Source: Pelobates cultripes
Lineage: Eukaryota; Chordata; Amphibia; Anura; Pelobatidae
Direction of reading: 5' to 3'
Length of the DNA stretch: 64,000 nt
NCBI GenBank assembly: GCA_933207985.1
Contig: OW240921.1
Span: forward strand, 16,882,985-16,946,984
Shown here: positions 33,912 to 46,318 of the stretch, one piece after another
Numbering within the stretch: position 1 is the first letter of the stretch
How the letters are laid out: each line of letters opens with the position of its first letter
Notes under the pieces: generated by a model
Told to the model about the DNA's origin: nothing
Databases searched by the model: none
What the model saw: the letters and a program-made list of their open reading frames with translations, nothing else
Made by a program: the position numbers and the translations under genes

Positions 33912-36024
33912 CAGATTTATTTAATTTTCCTCTTTTTTCCCACTAATGGTAACTTCTCACTTGATTTGTGAATAAAATCACAGTTTAGTAGCTGTCCCCT
34001 ATATTTTGGCTCCATGGATGGAACTCCAAATAGTGATCCAAACTAGCATGCTCGTTGAATGTCTGGTTCGTTATTATACTTCTATGTGGTACTGTGTAGT
34101 TACAGAATTCAGGTGACCTGCCAATCACCCACAATTTGGACAAATTCCACTTTGTTTGAAAGCAAAGTCTTATGATTAGATTCTAAAATGAAGACTAGCA
34201 AGAATGAGAATCCTTTGCAAACTTCATCTCTATTCATGACTAAATGTGTTGTGATGAAGACTAGAAGAGACAAAAAAGGTAGGCTTTGAAAAATTGAAGA
34301 TATAAGACAACTGTTACACAATCAACAAACAATAATACAAGGAAATAGTATGAGGCCAAAAGAGCTGGTAAAATGAATAAGCAGTCAGTTAGACTGACAA
34401 TAGATTGTAAGAATTGCAGAGAGAGCACAGACTTGATCGGGCTCTGACTCGTCGCATACAATGAGAACTGAACAGGAATATCGTCAAGATTATTGGGTTC
34501 TACAGTAGAGTTTATGCCAAAATAGACACTTTCTTCTAAAAGGAACACTAGTTTGGATGGGAATGTAGTTGTATCTTATTTGAATCTGATCCACCTCTAC
34601 TTGTAGTTTTGTTGAATTAAGGATTAATGCAAAATGCATGCTTAGGCTGTCCTACAAAAATAAATTAAGAGGATTCCATATCCCCAACTAGCAGACATTA
34701 TTTGAATGAAGCAAAGAGATGATTCTCCACATTTAGCAAGATAAGATGGTGCAAGAGACAGTATGGACTGTAATGTTTGTTAGACATTGAAAGTACTGTA
34801 TTTTGTATGGTATATTATACAAAAAGTATATTCAATATAAAATGTATTTCCTTATGCTCAGGCACACATTAATGGCTCAAGAGTCATTAACATTCAGATC
34901 ACAATCTGCATTTATATTGCAAAATGAAATAAATCATTATCTGGTGATAATTATCATCTTTGTTAATGATTTGTAGCACTAAGTCAAAATGTTTTTGACT
35001 ACATTTTTGAAGTTTGCATTATTAGTTATCAGATGGTAATTATAATATGTTGTGGTTTTCTTAATGAAGTGAAATTACCATTTTGATTATTGAGTTTTCA
35101 AAACAAATTCAAAACATATATGGTAGACAAGTATCAAAACAGGTAAAGAAAAAATAGTCCTTACCTAACCTAAGAGACTCCGTGTGTGGCTTACTCTTCC
35201 AGTCAAGATATAAATGCTTTCACAGCGTAGGGTCCACATATGGGACAAAAATACCTGACTCAATCTTGTCAATTAAAAGACTTCCTTTTTTAATCACAAA
35301 GTACTACATTGGAACACAATGTGCAGAGGGGGACACAAATGAGGCAGATGTTAAGGCGTTTGTGTCATAAAAGACACTTCCTCAGAGACTGTCCTGGAAT
35401 TTTTGTGGACCACATGTTGTGGAAGAAGTTATACTTTCAATAAAAGTCCCATCGTGTACACACTAATAACATGTCTCCAAATATGACCTCTATAAGAATG
35501 ATCACAGCATATTCTACTATAGAAATACATTTACAATATTTTGTATCTAAAAGATGTCTAACCCTTCACATTCTTGCAAGTTTTCCTCTCATTTCAGAAA
35601 ATGCACTTAGTCCAGATAAAAAGATGCAAAATGGCCTTTTTACGTTCTGGATTATTTAATAAATAACTGATATTTAGATTTTGTCTCTTGATTGGTTTAC
35701 AGCTAAACTGGTATGGAATTGTAATGTCTTTTGCAATAAAAAATTATTTTCTTTTCATTCTGTATGTTCATTATTTTGTTATGCATACATATATAAAATT
35801 ACACAAAATGACCTCTTTATATTGTGAAATCATTTTCTCCTCCCTGAACTTGGCCATTTCGTATGATCCTGGTTATTGCGGCTAGGACACAGAATACAAA
35901 GGGAAGCTCTGTCTATTTGCAATAAGTATTGCTTCAATGCAGCAAATGTTGAGCATCTGAGCTGATATCAGCTGTGGACACAACGAGTCAGCATTCAGGC
36001 GAGAAAAGTAAATTTCAGTCAGGT
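33613..36024. other. Duplication block A upstream of receptor 4
   Basis: No gene seen. Homologous, block by block, to about 50060-52430, and in part to 56690-58165 and 62850-63075. It contains an (AT)n tract at about 33872-33906. Short open frames here are not kept between copies. Confidence 0.65.
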
Positions 36025-36450
36025 AAGTGGCATTTCCGGGGGTCGCATGGAATGTTCGATCAGGAGGTTATAGCAATGTGCTTACAACAATAAGTTAGGT
36101 GTTTTTATATATACATACATTATACAAAAACACACACAAACTAAAAAGAGAATAAACAGTTTATTTAAGTGGCATTTCCGGGGGTCGCATGGAATGTTCG
36201 ATCAGGAGGTTATAGCAATGTGCTTACAACAATAAGTTAGGTGTTTTTATATATACATACATTATACAAAAACACACACAAACTAAAAAGAGAATAAACA
36301 GTTTATTTAAGTGGCATTTCCGGGGGTCGCATGGAATGTTCGATCAGGAGGTTATAGCAATGTGCTTACAACAATAAGTTAGGTGTTTTTATATATACAT
36401 ACATTATACAAAAACACACACAAACTAAAAAGAGAATAAACAGTTTATTT
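36025..36450. repeat. Three exact 142-bp tandem repeats
   Basis: Units begin at 36025, 36167 and 36309, each starting aagtggcatttccggggg and ending cagtttattt. I see no difference between them. The paralogous block at 52430-52510 has only one, partial, diverged unit. Confidence 0.95.
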
Positions 36451-36927
36451 AGGATTTAGAATAAATGGAGAGTATACAGAAGGAAAAGTAGGGTCTCAAA
36501 TATTTTTGAATAAGCTTTTAAATGATTTAACATTTTTGGAAAAACTTTTAAAATTATTTAAGATTTTGAAAAATGATTTAATATTCATTGATTTTTTTTT
36601 TATATATGACATATTTTGATATTTCCAAACATTCTTTTTTTCTTGACAATATGTTCCCATGTTTTCCTGCAAATGCATGTGAGCATAAGATACATTGCAG
36701 CAGTCTCTTAATTGACCGCACTGACGTCTCTTTCTGCTCTGATTTGCAATGGCACTGGTGATGCTATATCACTTACTCCAATTGCACAAGGAATGGACAG
36801 CCTGTATTGGTCCGGTCTGCCCTTAGTAAAAAAGGCAGGCAAGAGAGTATGGTGGTTAAAAATAACTTGTACATTAATATGTTTGTGTATTAGTATGTCT
36901 GGGAATGTGTGTGTGTTTAAATTGACT
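36451..36927. other. Proximal 5' flank of receptor 4
   Basis: No gene seen. Aligns with 53250-53720 upstream of receptor 5. No TATA/first-exon arrangement like that of receptor 1 is obvious. Confidence 0.5.
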
Positions 36928-37007
36928 TTAACCCCTTAAGGACACATTACATGTGTGACATGTCATAATTCCCTTTTATTCCAGAAGTTTGGTCCTTAAG
37001 GGGTTAA
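36928..37007. mobile_element. 80-bp TTAA MITE before receptor 4
   Basis: ttaaccccttaaggacac to gtccttaaggggttaa, with TTAA at both ends (36928-36931 and 37004-37007). It lies about 85 bases before the splice acceptor and is absent from the receptor 5 upstream copy. Confidence 0.85.
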
Positions 37008-37104
37008 GAACAGAATATCTATTTTATTTCCACACAGTCATGATACAAATGCATGCTTAACTAAAGCTTAATTAATCTCTTCTTTTTTTAAGCAATCCTA
37101 TAAA

Positions 37105-38208
37105 ATGTCCCGTAATACGACATCAGTCTTTCAGGTCAACACATCAACATCGGCTGGAATAACTGAATCAGCAGACAGAACTTTTAATGTCTTCATTGCT
37201 GTGCTGATATTCATCACTTTTCTATTTGGGCTAATTATGAACAATCTGTATATTTGGGTGCTCGGGTTCAGGATGAGGAAAACTATTAACTCTACTTGGT
37301 TTTTCCATCTCATCATGGCCAACCTAGTATATGCACTCACCTTACCATTTACTGCAGTTTCTATGCTTATGCATTCTCAGTGGATAAAGGACGTTTTCAT
37401 GTGTAAGATAATCTATTTATTAAGGTACATTGCTGTATTTAATGAGGCTTTCATTCTCACAGTCATCAGCATAGACCGTTATTTGCTGGTTTTTCACCCA
37501 CACTGGTACAGAAGACACATGACGCCTCGATATGCCACAGCTATCTGCATCTTCTTATGGGGATTGGCCATCGTCTGTAGTTCACCTTATGGTGTGATAA
37601 GAAAATTGAAAATTGAAATTGAAAACAGCACTGCTATCTGTTACAGTGATTACAATGTGTCTGGGAAACTGAATAAGCAAGAGAGCTTTCTGGTCAAAGA
37701 GATCTTTTTCATATTTCGTGTTAGTTCTGGTTATCTGATTCCCTTGTTTGTGATCATGTTTTGTTATTTACGAATTACACTCAACATAAAGAAAAAGAAA
37801 CTGGCCAGGACTTCCAAGCCCTACAAAATCATCTTTATTGCAGTGATATCATTTTTTGTCTGCAAGCTGCCCTCCCATGTCTTAAGTGGAATTAGGTTGT
37901 GGTCCACAATCAAAACAGAAAAGAGACATTTTGGAGAAAGAACGCTCGGAGTATCATATTCCCTTGTTTTATGCTTTGCCTGTTTTAACTTCTGTTTCAC
38001 CCCAATATTTTATCTCTTTACTTTAGAGAGCTTTAAAAAAGTGTTCAAGAAATCCATACTGTCCCTGATTGAGTCAATGCTTAATGAAGTCTTTGTGTCC
38101 TGGAACAAAAACCTGGAAGAAAAAACAACCCATCATTCTTCATCTATGGTCAAATATGAAAGCCATGGTGATAATAGAATTGTGCATTTGGTATCAGACA
38201 CATTGTAA
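37105..38208 (+). CDS. GPR33-like G-protein coupled receptor (receptor 4)
   Basis: An intact 367-residue receptor, expected in the plasma membrane; ligand unknown. Seven membrane segments are in the same register as receptor 1. C100/C179 are the likely disulfide; DRY is at 124-126 and TPIFY at 299-303. The TM6 CWxP motif reads CKLP (253-256), so the usual toggle-switch Trp is Lys. The TM2 Asp position is Asn. N-terminal sequons are at N4 and N12, with N173 in ECL2. The C-tail is longer than in receptor 1. Acceptor AG at 37091-37092 is 12 bases before the ATG, which aligns with the other copies. Adjacent decayed copies 5 and 6 show its own subfamily duplicated. Confidence 0.9.
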   Translation: MSRNTTSVFQVNTSTSAGITESADRTFNVFIAVLIFITFLFGLIMNNLYIWVLGFRMRKTINSTWFFHLIMANLVYALTLPFTAVSMLMHSQWIKDVFMCKIIYLLRYIAVFNEAFILTVISIDRYLLVFHPHWYRRHMTPRYATAICIFLWGLAIVCSSPYGVIRKLKIEIENSTAICYSDYNVSGKLNKQESFLVKEIFFIFRVSSGYLIPLFVIMFCYLRITLNIKKKKLARTSKPYKIIFIAVISFFVCKLPSHVLSGIRLWSTIKTEKRHFGERTLGVSYSLVLCFACFNFCFTPIFYLFTLESFKKVFKKSILSLIESMLNEVFVSWNKNLEEKTTHHSSSMVKYESHGDNRIVHLVSDTL

Positions 38209-39494
38209 TTCATCTGAATTTAGCTTCATACTGATGTATTGATGTACTTACTGATATAATTCTATATATGTGTAGTTTCATACAGCATAAATGTATATAT
38301 ATATATTTTTTTAAAGTTGATTGATAAAAAGATAATTGGTGGCTTATTCACAGATTCACAGATCAAGTGAGAAGTAAACAATAGAGGGAAAAAGAGGAGC
38401 AACATAAAAATCCCAAACTATAGTAATATATTATATATTGAATAAATATTCAGAAATAAATACAGACAAACATGTGTAAATATAACTTTTGTAATGCTTT
38501 TTCTCTTTTCCCACTATTCATTTCGCTCACTTGATCTCTGAACAAAATGATAGGAAAATATCAGGTTACTGTAAAATATACACATAATATTTTTTATATT
38601 TTGCAGTAAACCGATTGGAAAATTTTGACACAACGTTTTTTGTTCATCCGGATTAGTTCCCTAAATATTTGCCACGGACGAAATTTGAATGAGCTGAACT
38701 ATCAAATTAATGGTTGACGGAGGTCCGGAACTATATGTCTTTTCTGGAAAAAATGCTTTGGCCAACCAAACTCTTCCAACGTGGACAAGTCTAGTTGAAA
38801 ATAGATTAATGTTTTTGGAAACCCTAGAATATTTACTTTATTGAATAAATATTTTCATTCAGTGTTCATTGCCACATTTACCTCTAATAATCCATATTTA
38901 AATGTGTTCTACATACCTGTATAAATGTATTAAATAGATATGTGGTATTCAAGTTATATGTGCAGCATTTGTTCAGTCCTCTCCATTACACTAAGCACAA
39001 TATAAGGCACACTACACAAAACATATAAGATATTATTCTACAGGGATATGAAAAGAAAACTATACATTTTCTATTTGAACCAATATTAAAATTATCCTAA
39101 AATAATATAAATTGTGGCTTATAAGAGCATATTCAAAATAGTTTATATAGTAACCAGTATTGAACCAGAGAAAGAAATATATACACGATATGCTTTAATT
39201 AAAAGAAGATTAATATTTTTAAGCATGTAATTGATACATTTTGATAAAATTGGATTTTCGTCAAAATTAAGTTAAAGCTAAAGGTTGTTTCCAAGCGCCC
39301 TCTGTGGACATATTTGGAACTGTAAGTGCAGAAATCTGCAGGTAAAAGTAGGAATTCTTCATAGTAGACAAATTGAGCATATTGAGTTGTTATGCTACAT
39401 TTAGTTATCAAAGACTGTATATGCCAAACTCTCCTTCTTTCAGAAACATTATTAGACCATATACAAAGGGGAACTGTCATTTCTTTGGAATTTA
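38209..39494. other. 3' flank of receptor 4; no further gene seen
   Basis: AT-rich, with AATAAA at 38441-38446 as a possible poly(A) signal. An inverted pair (about 38350-38395 and 38500-38550) and similarity to 55950-56010 mark dispersed repeat sequence. The 38950-39000 stretch resembles 63890-63930 after receptor 6. Confidence 0.5.
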
Positions 39495-39585
39495 CACCCT
39501 ATGGAAAAGGGACATTTTGGAGAAAGAACCCCGGGGGTATTAAGGCCCCTTGCTTTAAGCTTTGCATGTTTTAACTTCTGTTAAA
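39495..39585 (+). pseudogene. GPR33-like receptor fragment (ECL3 to TM7)
   Basis: About 85 bases match receptor 4 from the EKRHFGERTLG segment to FACFNFC. Flanks on both sides are unrelated to receptor sequence. It is an isolated relic, perhaps of a further copy. Confidence 0.7.
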
Positions 39586-39720
39586 TAACACATAACTTGT
39601 ATTAACCTTTTTAAGATGCTCTGTTTTCTTTAAACTTTCATTAAAGACTTCACATATACCATCTGTTCCACACAGGAAACATGATTAATTGTTTCAGTGT
39701 AGAAATGTTGTTAATAAGTG

Positions 39721-40764
39721 CAGGGCAGCCATCAGAAAGTTTGGGGCCCCTAACAGCTCAAGATCTGGGCCCCCGGGGACCATCCTCCAAGCCTGCCCCC
39801 AGGGCCTGCTTCTAAATCCCACCCACAGGAATACACACACAGACACAAACACACGCACTGATACAGAAGGACACAGATACACACACACAAAGCTACACAC
39901 ATTCTGACACACATACTGAAACAGACATACACACATATAAGCATACATACTGACACACACATACTGAAACAGACATACACACATATACAGACACACAGAC
40001 ATACCTAGTGACAGACAGACACATACTAACATACATACAGACACACACATGCATAAGAACATACAGACACACACAATCATACATTCATACATACAGACAC
40101 ACACAATCATACATTCATACATACACACACACATACATACATATATACTGACATACATACACACACATACATGAATACATACTGACATACATACAGACAA
40201 ATTCATGAATACATACTGAGATACACACAGACACATAATACATACACATACATATAAACAAATACATACATATACAAACTGGCATACATACATGCATACT
40301 GACATACAGACACATATATACATACAGACATGTACAGACAGACATACTGATCTACAGACTGACAGACATACAAGCATACTGACAGGCATACATAATGATA
40401 TACATACATACTGACACACACATCTCATTTCTTTAGCCACCCTCCTGCTTCTTTCGTTGCAGGAGTGTAGTTGGGGCTGATGGGAGTCGGCTGCCTCTCC
40501 CTCTTTATGGCTGTCTCTCCTCCCGCGCGAAGTGAGCTTTGAGGAAGTGACCCTTTTTAAAGGGTACCGGTCGAGCTATTACACAACCGCAGTGCTGAGC
40601 GGACCCCTGAAGATATAGGGCCCATTGGGGGCCCTATCTGCGTGCATACCCCGGTGCATACACCACCAGTGCAGCCACTACACATGAGGCCCGGGACGCT
40701 AGGCCCCCAGGGGCCACTGGGCCATGACAACCATCATGGTTGTAACCCCCTGATGTCTGCCCTG
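39721..40764. mobile_element. Non-autonomous hAT element containing a microsatellite
   Basis: The 8-bp direct repeat aataagtg flanks it at 39713-39720 and 40765-40772. Its ends are inverted (cagggcagccatca and tgatgtctgccctg). Both features are diagnostic of hAT elements. About 600 bp of the interior (39830-40425) is an acac/acat/agac tetranucleotide array. There is no transposase. Confidence 0.9.
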
Positions 40765-40772
40765 AATAAGTG

Positions 40773-41054
40773 TGGTTTGTGTAGTAGATGCATGGAGTGG
40801 CTACCTAATATGGATGGAATGGCTGATTACAGCACTGGAAGGGTTCATTTGGCTGCCTCCCAAGATTTGGGTGCACATGCATTTGACAAATTGGCATCAC
40901 AAACTTACCTATGATGTCACTCACTTGTGATTGATCACTGTCACTCCTATTTATTTGGATGGTGGGGCATTAATTGTTAGATTGTTCATTGAATCCTGTA
41001 TTTCTGCTGAATGAGAGCCAGTGATACAATTTTACAACATAACAGGAGGCTTCA
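40773..41054. other. No gene seen
   Basis: Intergenic stretch between the hAT element and the DIRS-like element. Confidence 0.5.
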
Positions 41055-43580
41055 TATTTTTTGCATAACTCTTTTTACTCACTCCACATCAACAAAGAAA
41101 GCATTTAACAAAGAACCAATCAAAAACAAGTAAGGTGTATATATAGTAAAGTACGCCTAAGCACCTCCTCTTTCTTTGCTGCTCCACAACAAGTCAGGTT
41201 AGAGTAATATTTTCTTTTCCTTGATTGTTTTGTTAAGGGATTTTATCCTTCTACATATCTTGATTTTTCCATGTACTTATATTTATCTGCACTTGCTGCA
41301 TTTCATAATGCTGGGTTTTGTACCATTTCTTTGCTGTGCTTGTCTGGCTGCCTGTACCTTTCCTTAGTGTGCACTTAGAGCCTTTCACTGCCTCGGGGGC
41401 CTGACTCACATGCATCCCCTCTATCTTCCAACTGGGTTCTTGAGTTTATTTTACTCTGGGTGGAAATTTTCCCCCTGCCCCCTATTTTTTTCAGGTTCTG
41501 TGAACAGTTTGAGGTACATTTGCGGGACAATGAGGTGCCGCTATAAGGTGGTGGCTCCTTGCATTGCGAATTCCATTCCAATGTTCATTCACGAGCATCT
41601 TGCAAGATTGTGGTGGCCATTTTGGTTTGCATGCATCTCAGGAACAGTGCAGGTCCTTTTAAATTGGGCCTCACTGTGTTTACTCAGCATCTAGGGATAT
41701 CTCATCTGTACTGATAAACAGTACTGCACAACTGCTGTATACCTTGTCTATTGGAGTGGTTTCACATGTAGGTCAGTCAGACTCTTGTTGGGAGTTTGCC
41801 CAGAAAATTAAGTGTTTCTTTTGGGTGAGCCCCAGTACACTTCCTACATGTAGGAGTGGATTACACCAATGTACTGGGATTTTATTTCTTTCTCTCTGGC
41901 TGCTGTGAGGGAGTCTGCACACCACTTCTGGGAGTGTGTCTGCCCCTACTGCATACCTGCTTGGTGTCCACTAACAGACCTGTTACAGTTCTACTATTAC
42001 CTTTTTGACAGCTTCCCCATTGTACTGTCTGTAATTTTGAAGCTACCACTTATCATGGAGGATGCCAATGCTCTGACAGGTGATTTACAGTTTATGAGTA
42101 AAGCTGCCGTAGCCACTTCTATTGAAAAGGCAGTTGCTAGGGTGCCGGCCACTAGTTTGGATGCAGGCCTGCCCCTCTCCTGAAATGGGTACAATGCCTG
42201 GCGGACTCTGAGGAGTCAGATTCATCATTCGAAGAGCCTAGCTGCACTGCTAAACATTACTGGAAGGGCAAGAGCTCCTAAATGAAGTCTTCTAAGGGCA
42301 AGGCGCCTGCTAGGAGGAGTAAGGCAATAGGACTGGCAGCGCCGTTTGTAACATCTGCCCGTTCCTTTGATGAGGAATGGGGTCTTACCCATTCACTGTC
42401 CATTCTAGATGAATGGCAAGCCAAGGACTGGGACAATGATACTAGCAAGTCTCCCACATCCATGCGGTATATATTCCTAGCTGAGTCGCAGAAGCCTGAG
42501 ATGGCGAAGGTGTGTTGACAAAAACCACACCAGATTCAGAGGTCATCCTTGACCACTCTGGCCAAACGACGTTTGATCTGCACAATATCCATCATCCTCA
42601 CTCAGGGGATTGGACACCTCATGGGGTATCAAATATCACTGCGGACTGGTTCTCCTGTTATTGGAGGGACGGCAGTGATTGGATACTGGACCAGAGGGTG
42701 TTTTGGTCACGTTAGATCTGTTTAATCCAGCTGGCTGCCAGATCCCCACTGCTTTGCAGTGAATGCATTCCTCCAAATCTGGCCTCCCGGGGGTCATCCA
42801 TCACGTCCGGTCTCAATGGGTTTCAGTGATATTGGTCACCCCTTTAGCAGGATAAACCTTGGTTTCTTGATCTCCTGGACCTTTCTTGCTGCATCCCTCT
42901 AGGGTTGAATACAAAATTAATTTTTTTACTCCATTTGAAGAATGTTCGTGAAAACGCATTAATGGATGTTGGTGAAAACGCATTAATGGATGTTATTACT
43001 TTGTATTTTAACTATTACAGGATTTTGGTCACTACACTTGTGTGCTGTGCCAATTACTTTTATATTTAGTTTTAATACTGTTTTCATACTTCCTGATATC
43101 TTTTATCTCTACTCCAAAGCAATCCTAGGGGGATCAAACCACCAACGCTACCATCATAGAGCAGTTAGCCTGCTCTATATATGTGAGTATATTTGAACAA
43201 TTTTTATCATATACATCACTTGTTTTATTGAGAGCACTATCTGTCACCTTATCTATTTCTCCCTGGGTTTCTGTCATCGTGAACCAAACAGGACACCTCC
43301 AATATATCCTATAAGTGGGATTATACCACCGCACGCTATACACACTAGAGCTGGCTAAGGCTCTATAAAATGTAAGTGTGATACTGTAATATTTATTTTT
43401 ATTACATAACTAGATTTGATGTATTACACTATTTCCAGCCTTTCTACTTTTGTCTTTCTATACACATCAACAAGAAAATAAAGACAGCTGCCCTACCAAT
43501 TTAAATTATTTACTTGTTTTTTGATTGGGTCTTTGTTAAATGTTTTCTTTAGTGAGTAAAAGAGTTACGCAAAAAATACT
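41055..43580 (+). mobile_element. DIRS-like retroelement candidate with inverted terminal repeats
   Basis: Ends at 41055-41132 and 43512-43580 are inverted copies (tgcataactctttttactca against tgagtaaaagagttacgca; aaccaatcaaaaacaag against cttgttttttgattgggt). Such long inverted termini are typical of DIRS elements. Short open frames at 41869-42183 and 42282-42518 may be gag remnants, but I recognise no RT or tyrosine recombinase, so the copy is deleted. The right part (42990-43390) holds the Penelope-like repeat also seen at 8690-9180. Confidence 0.45.
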
Positions 43581-44305
43581 CAAAAAATACCCAACTGTCA
43601 TTGTTAAAATTAAGATTATTAGTACACTAAAGCTAGTATAGTCTTCAAAACTTTACCTCCTATGATTTTTTATTAATTTTTCTTAAAATACATAGCGTAT
43701 TTGTTTTAATGCATTATCCACCTTTTAATGGAGTTGAAGGATCACAATAAGGTATCCTTTTTAAGTGGTTTACGGGATTTAACCCCTTAAAATTATTTAT
43801 AATTATAGTAATTGTACAACTGTACAGTTACAATAATCATAAGCTGAAAGTCTATTTTACTGCATCTGTGCAACAAAAATAAAAACAAATGGAGATTAAG
43901 TTACTATATGTAATCAGGCAAAAAAAAAGCCTGTCACTATTTCTAGTGTATCTTATTTTTGACAGCTCCTATTCATTATCAACCCAAGGATTATTCTCAT
44001 GAGATTACTCCACCAATCTTCAATTCTCTTGGGGTGTTCTACAATGCAAGGTTTAAATAGTGTTCTATAATAGAGCACCTGAGACAATGGGAAGGTGCTA
44101 GCCAGAGTTTGTTCAGACCCCAATATTATAGGAGGAGAAGTTTGTACTAACCTAAACATACATTATAAGGGTGCTGCGATGATCAATGTTGAATTTATTG
44201 ATTTAATTTACTTTAATTAAATTTGGGGTTTCATTTTTAAGTTGAATCAATTTATTGATTAAAAATCATTATCCAGGTAGTTTAAAATTCCTCTATATGG
44301 TTGTT
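43581..44305. other. Duplication block B, left part
   Basis: No gene seen. From about 43930 it aligns with 28260-28440 plus 33613-33790, i.e. block A with the Gypsy element removed. Confidence 0.6.
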
Positions 44306-45572
44306 TTTTTTTTTAGACAATCTTTATTTAGTCAGTAAAATTTTTTTAGGTTATGACAGAAGTGGTGTTGTAAACAACAACATTAAACAGGCTTTGGTAA
44401 GTACAACAACAAAGTCCAAGACTAAGCAGCGTAGTTATTCTCCAACAAGCTGGGGGAGTGTTATCACTTGCGTCTGTGGGTGCCTTAGCGTGGACACGTG
44501 GTATGTTCAGCTGTTCTGAGTGTTAGGACTCTATTGTGCTCTTAGTTCGGGTGTTGTGATGTGATTATTTTCAACTATAACTTCAACTCCCCCCCTTTCC
44601 ACCACCCCCCCCCACCCGCCCCTGTGGTGGGATAGTGCTGTTTCGGGTATTTTAGTAGGGTAGAGATATACAGATCTGGCTAGAGTGTCTCCATGTCAGG
44701 CAATATGGTTATTATTGTTAAGTCATAATAGTTCCTAATCTAAGTGAGTCGCTGTCACATGGTAGGCAGCCCTTTGCACAGGTTGGGCTTCTAGTGTCTC
44801 GGTGGCAGGAGGGGGGGAGGTGGAGAATGCAGGGGGGGAGGGGAAGGGGAGAAAGAGAGAATGGAGGGGAGAGGGAAGGGAGAAAAGAGAAGAAGAAGAA
44901 AGAGGAAAGAGAAAAAAAGAGGGGGGCTGGTGGGGAAGGCTGCAGGGGGGCTGGGGGGTGTTCACCTCTTCTTCTCTTCCATGTTGGGTTGAGTCGGCTT
45001 CGTGCCTTTCCATTCCTCTGATTTATCCGTGTTGAGCTTCCGTTTGGAGACTGAGCCATAGTCCTGTTATGTCGCCATCAGGTTTGGCAGTGAGACTATC
45101 GGGTTGATGAGGAAGAAGAGCAGATCGTCTGCATTTGCCGCCACCCTGTGTTCCTGTGTGCCGCAGATGAAACTGGTGATACCCCCATCCATTGGACCAC
45201 CCCAGGAAGGGTTCCAGGGAGAGGGCAAACAGGAGGGGGGACAGGGGGCAGCCCTGTCTCGTGCCATTCTGGATGTCTAAGGGTCGTGAGAGGGCTCCAT
45301 TAACTCGTAGTCTGGCGGTATGTGTGGTATAAATTGAGGAGATCCAGGTTAGCATGTGTGGTCCGAACCCCATCACCCTTAGAGTCGCTATCATGAATTG
45401 CCAGTCCACCCTATCAAAGGCTTTTTCGGTATCTGTCGAAAGAAGAACGGTTTTGCGGCCGGAGCTGCGCTCTAAGTTTATTACATTGAGGGCTCTGATG
45501 GTGTTGTCCCTCGTTTCTCTGCCTGGTATGAAGCCTACTTGGTCTGGGTGTATCAAGTGTGGCAGTACATTA
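44306..45572 (-). mobile_element. 5'-truncated L1-like LINE
   Basis: The 14-bp target duplication tctatatggttgtt lies at 44292-44305 and 45573-45586. On the minus strand the 3' end is an A-rich tail after AATAAA. The 3' untranslated part is pyrimidine-rich on that strand. Retains part of the reverse transcriptase (next entry). Confidence 0.85.
45023..45556 (-). pseudogene. L1-like reverse transcriptase fragment
   Basis: The frame opens with QVGFIPGRETRDNTIRALNVI and contains DTEKAFDRVDW and GTRQGCPLSPLLFAL, the finger/palm motifs of L1/Tx1-clade RT. The catalytic ADDLLFFL motif is present but in another frame (45067-45267), so the gene is frameshifted. N-terminal endonuclease and the start of RT are missing through 5' truncation. 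Confidence 0.85.
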
Positions 45573-45755
45573 TCTATATGGTTGTTAACAGCAGATGATT
45601 TTCATCTGATTTTGAAAAATTATTTGGATGATCAAAAATTTGGATTTGAAAAAAGATGCACTCTGTGGTCTTGATAAAGTGAAGTGGTACTTTAATCCAT
45701 AAAAAGTTTACATACATTTGATCAACATTTCGACCCGTTCGGGTCTTCCTCAAGA

Positions 45756-46318
45756 TTGATGAATCATTTGCGATCAGATAGACAGCTACCTAAAACATTC
45801 CAACATCGACCCACTTTCAGCTATAAAAGGAACAGAAACTTAAGAGACATGCTGGTGAGAAATGACCCCAGACACTGCTACCAACAAGCCACAAAAATTG
45901 CAAGGAAAGGGTGTTTTAAATGCAGTGGTTTCATGACCTGCAGTCACATGGTCAGTGGGGCCACCTTTGCGCACCCTCATAGTGGCCAAAGAACTAACAT
46001 TCCTCACTACATTACATGCACCACAAACCATGTGATCTATATGGACTGTCATACGTGGGTAAATCCAATCTCACCCTAAGGGACTGTATACATGGACACC
46101 GATCCACCATCACCACCGTATTCTGTGACCAACACAGCAATAAACCTGTGGCGAAACACTTCCTCACTTTGGAACACAGATTACCCACTCTAAGCTTCAC
46201 AGTGATTGACCATATCTCACCTACCTAGAGGAGGAGATAGATAAAAAATTTTACTACAACGTGAAGCACACTGGATACATCGATTGGACACTGTGACACC
46301 CAGAGGACTCAATGAATA
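45756..46318 (+). pseudogene. Penelope-like GIY-YIG endonuclease relic
   Basis: Contains TFSYKRNRNLRDMLVR, the Cys-rich linker GCFKCSGFMTCSHM, then HVIYM, and after a frameshifting deletion near 46040 GLSYVGKSNLTLRD. Further frame-broken pieces include REAHWIHRLDTVTPRGLN, carrying the expected catalytic Glu. Order and spacing match the C-terminal end of Penelope-like polyproteins, compare 59765-60217. The reverse transcriptase is absent. Confidence 0.8.

Noticed and set aside
34109..34548. Minus-strand hydrophobic frames with counterparts near 50437 and 57308
   Set aside because: Similarity between copies comes from the segmental duplication; frames and starts are not kept and stops differ.
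36025..36450. Regular repeats considered as a CRISPR-like array
   Set aside because: The whole 142-bp unit repeats without unique spacers, in vertebrate DNA; it is a plain tandem duplication.
39694..40440. Minus-strand frame of 248 codons, rich in Cys, Val and Met
   Set aside because: It is the complement of the acac/acat microsatellite in the hAT element, not a protein.
44718..45059. Minus-strand Pro/Ser/Leu-rich frame of 113 codons
   Set aside because: It is the pyrimidine-rich 3' part of the L1-like LINE; composition alone keeps it open.
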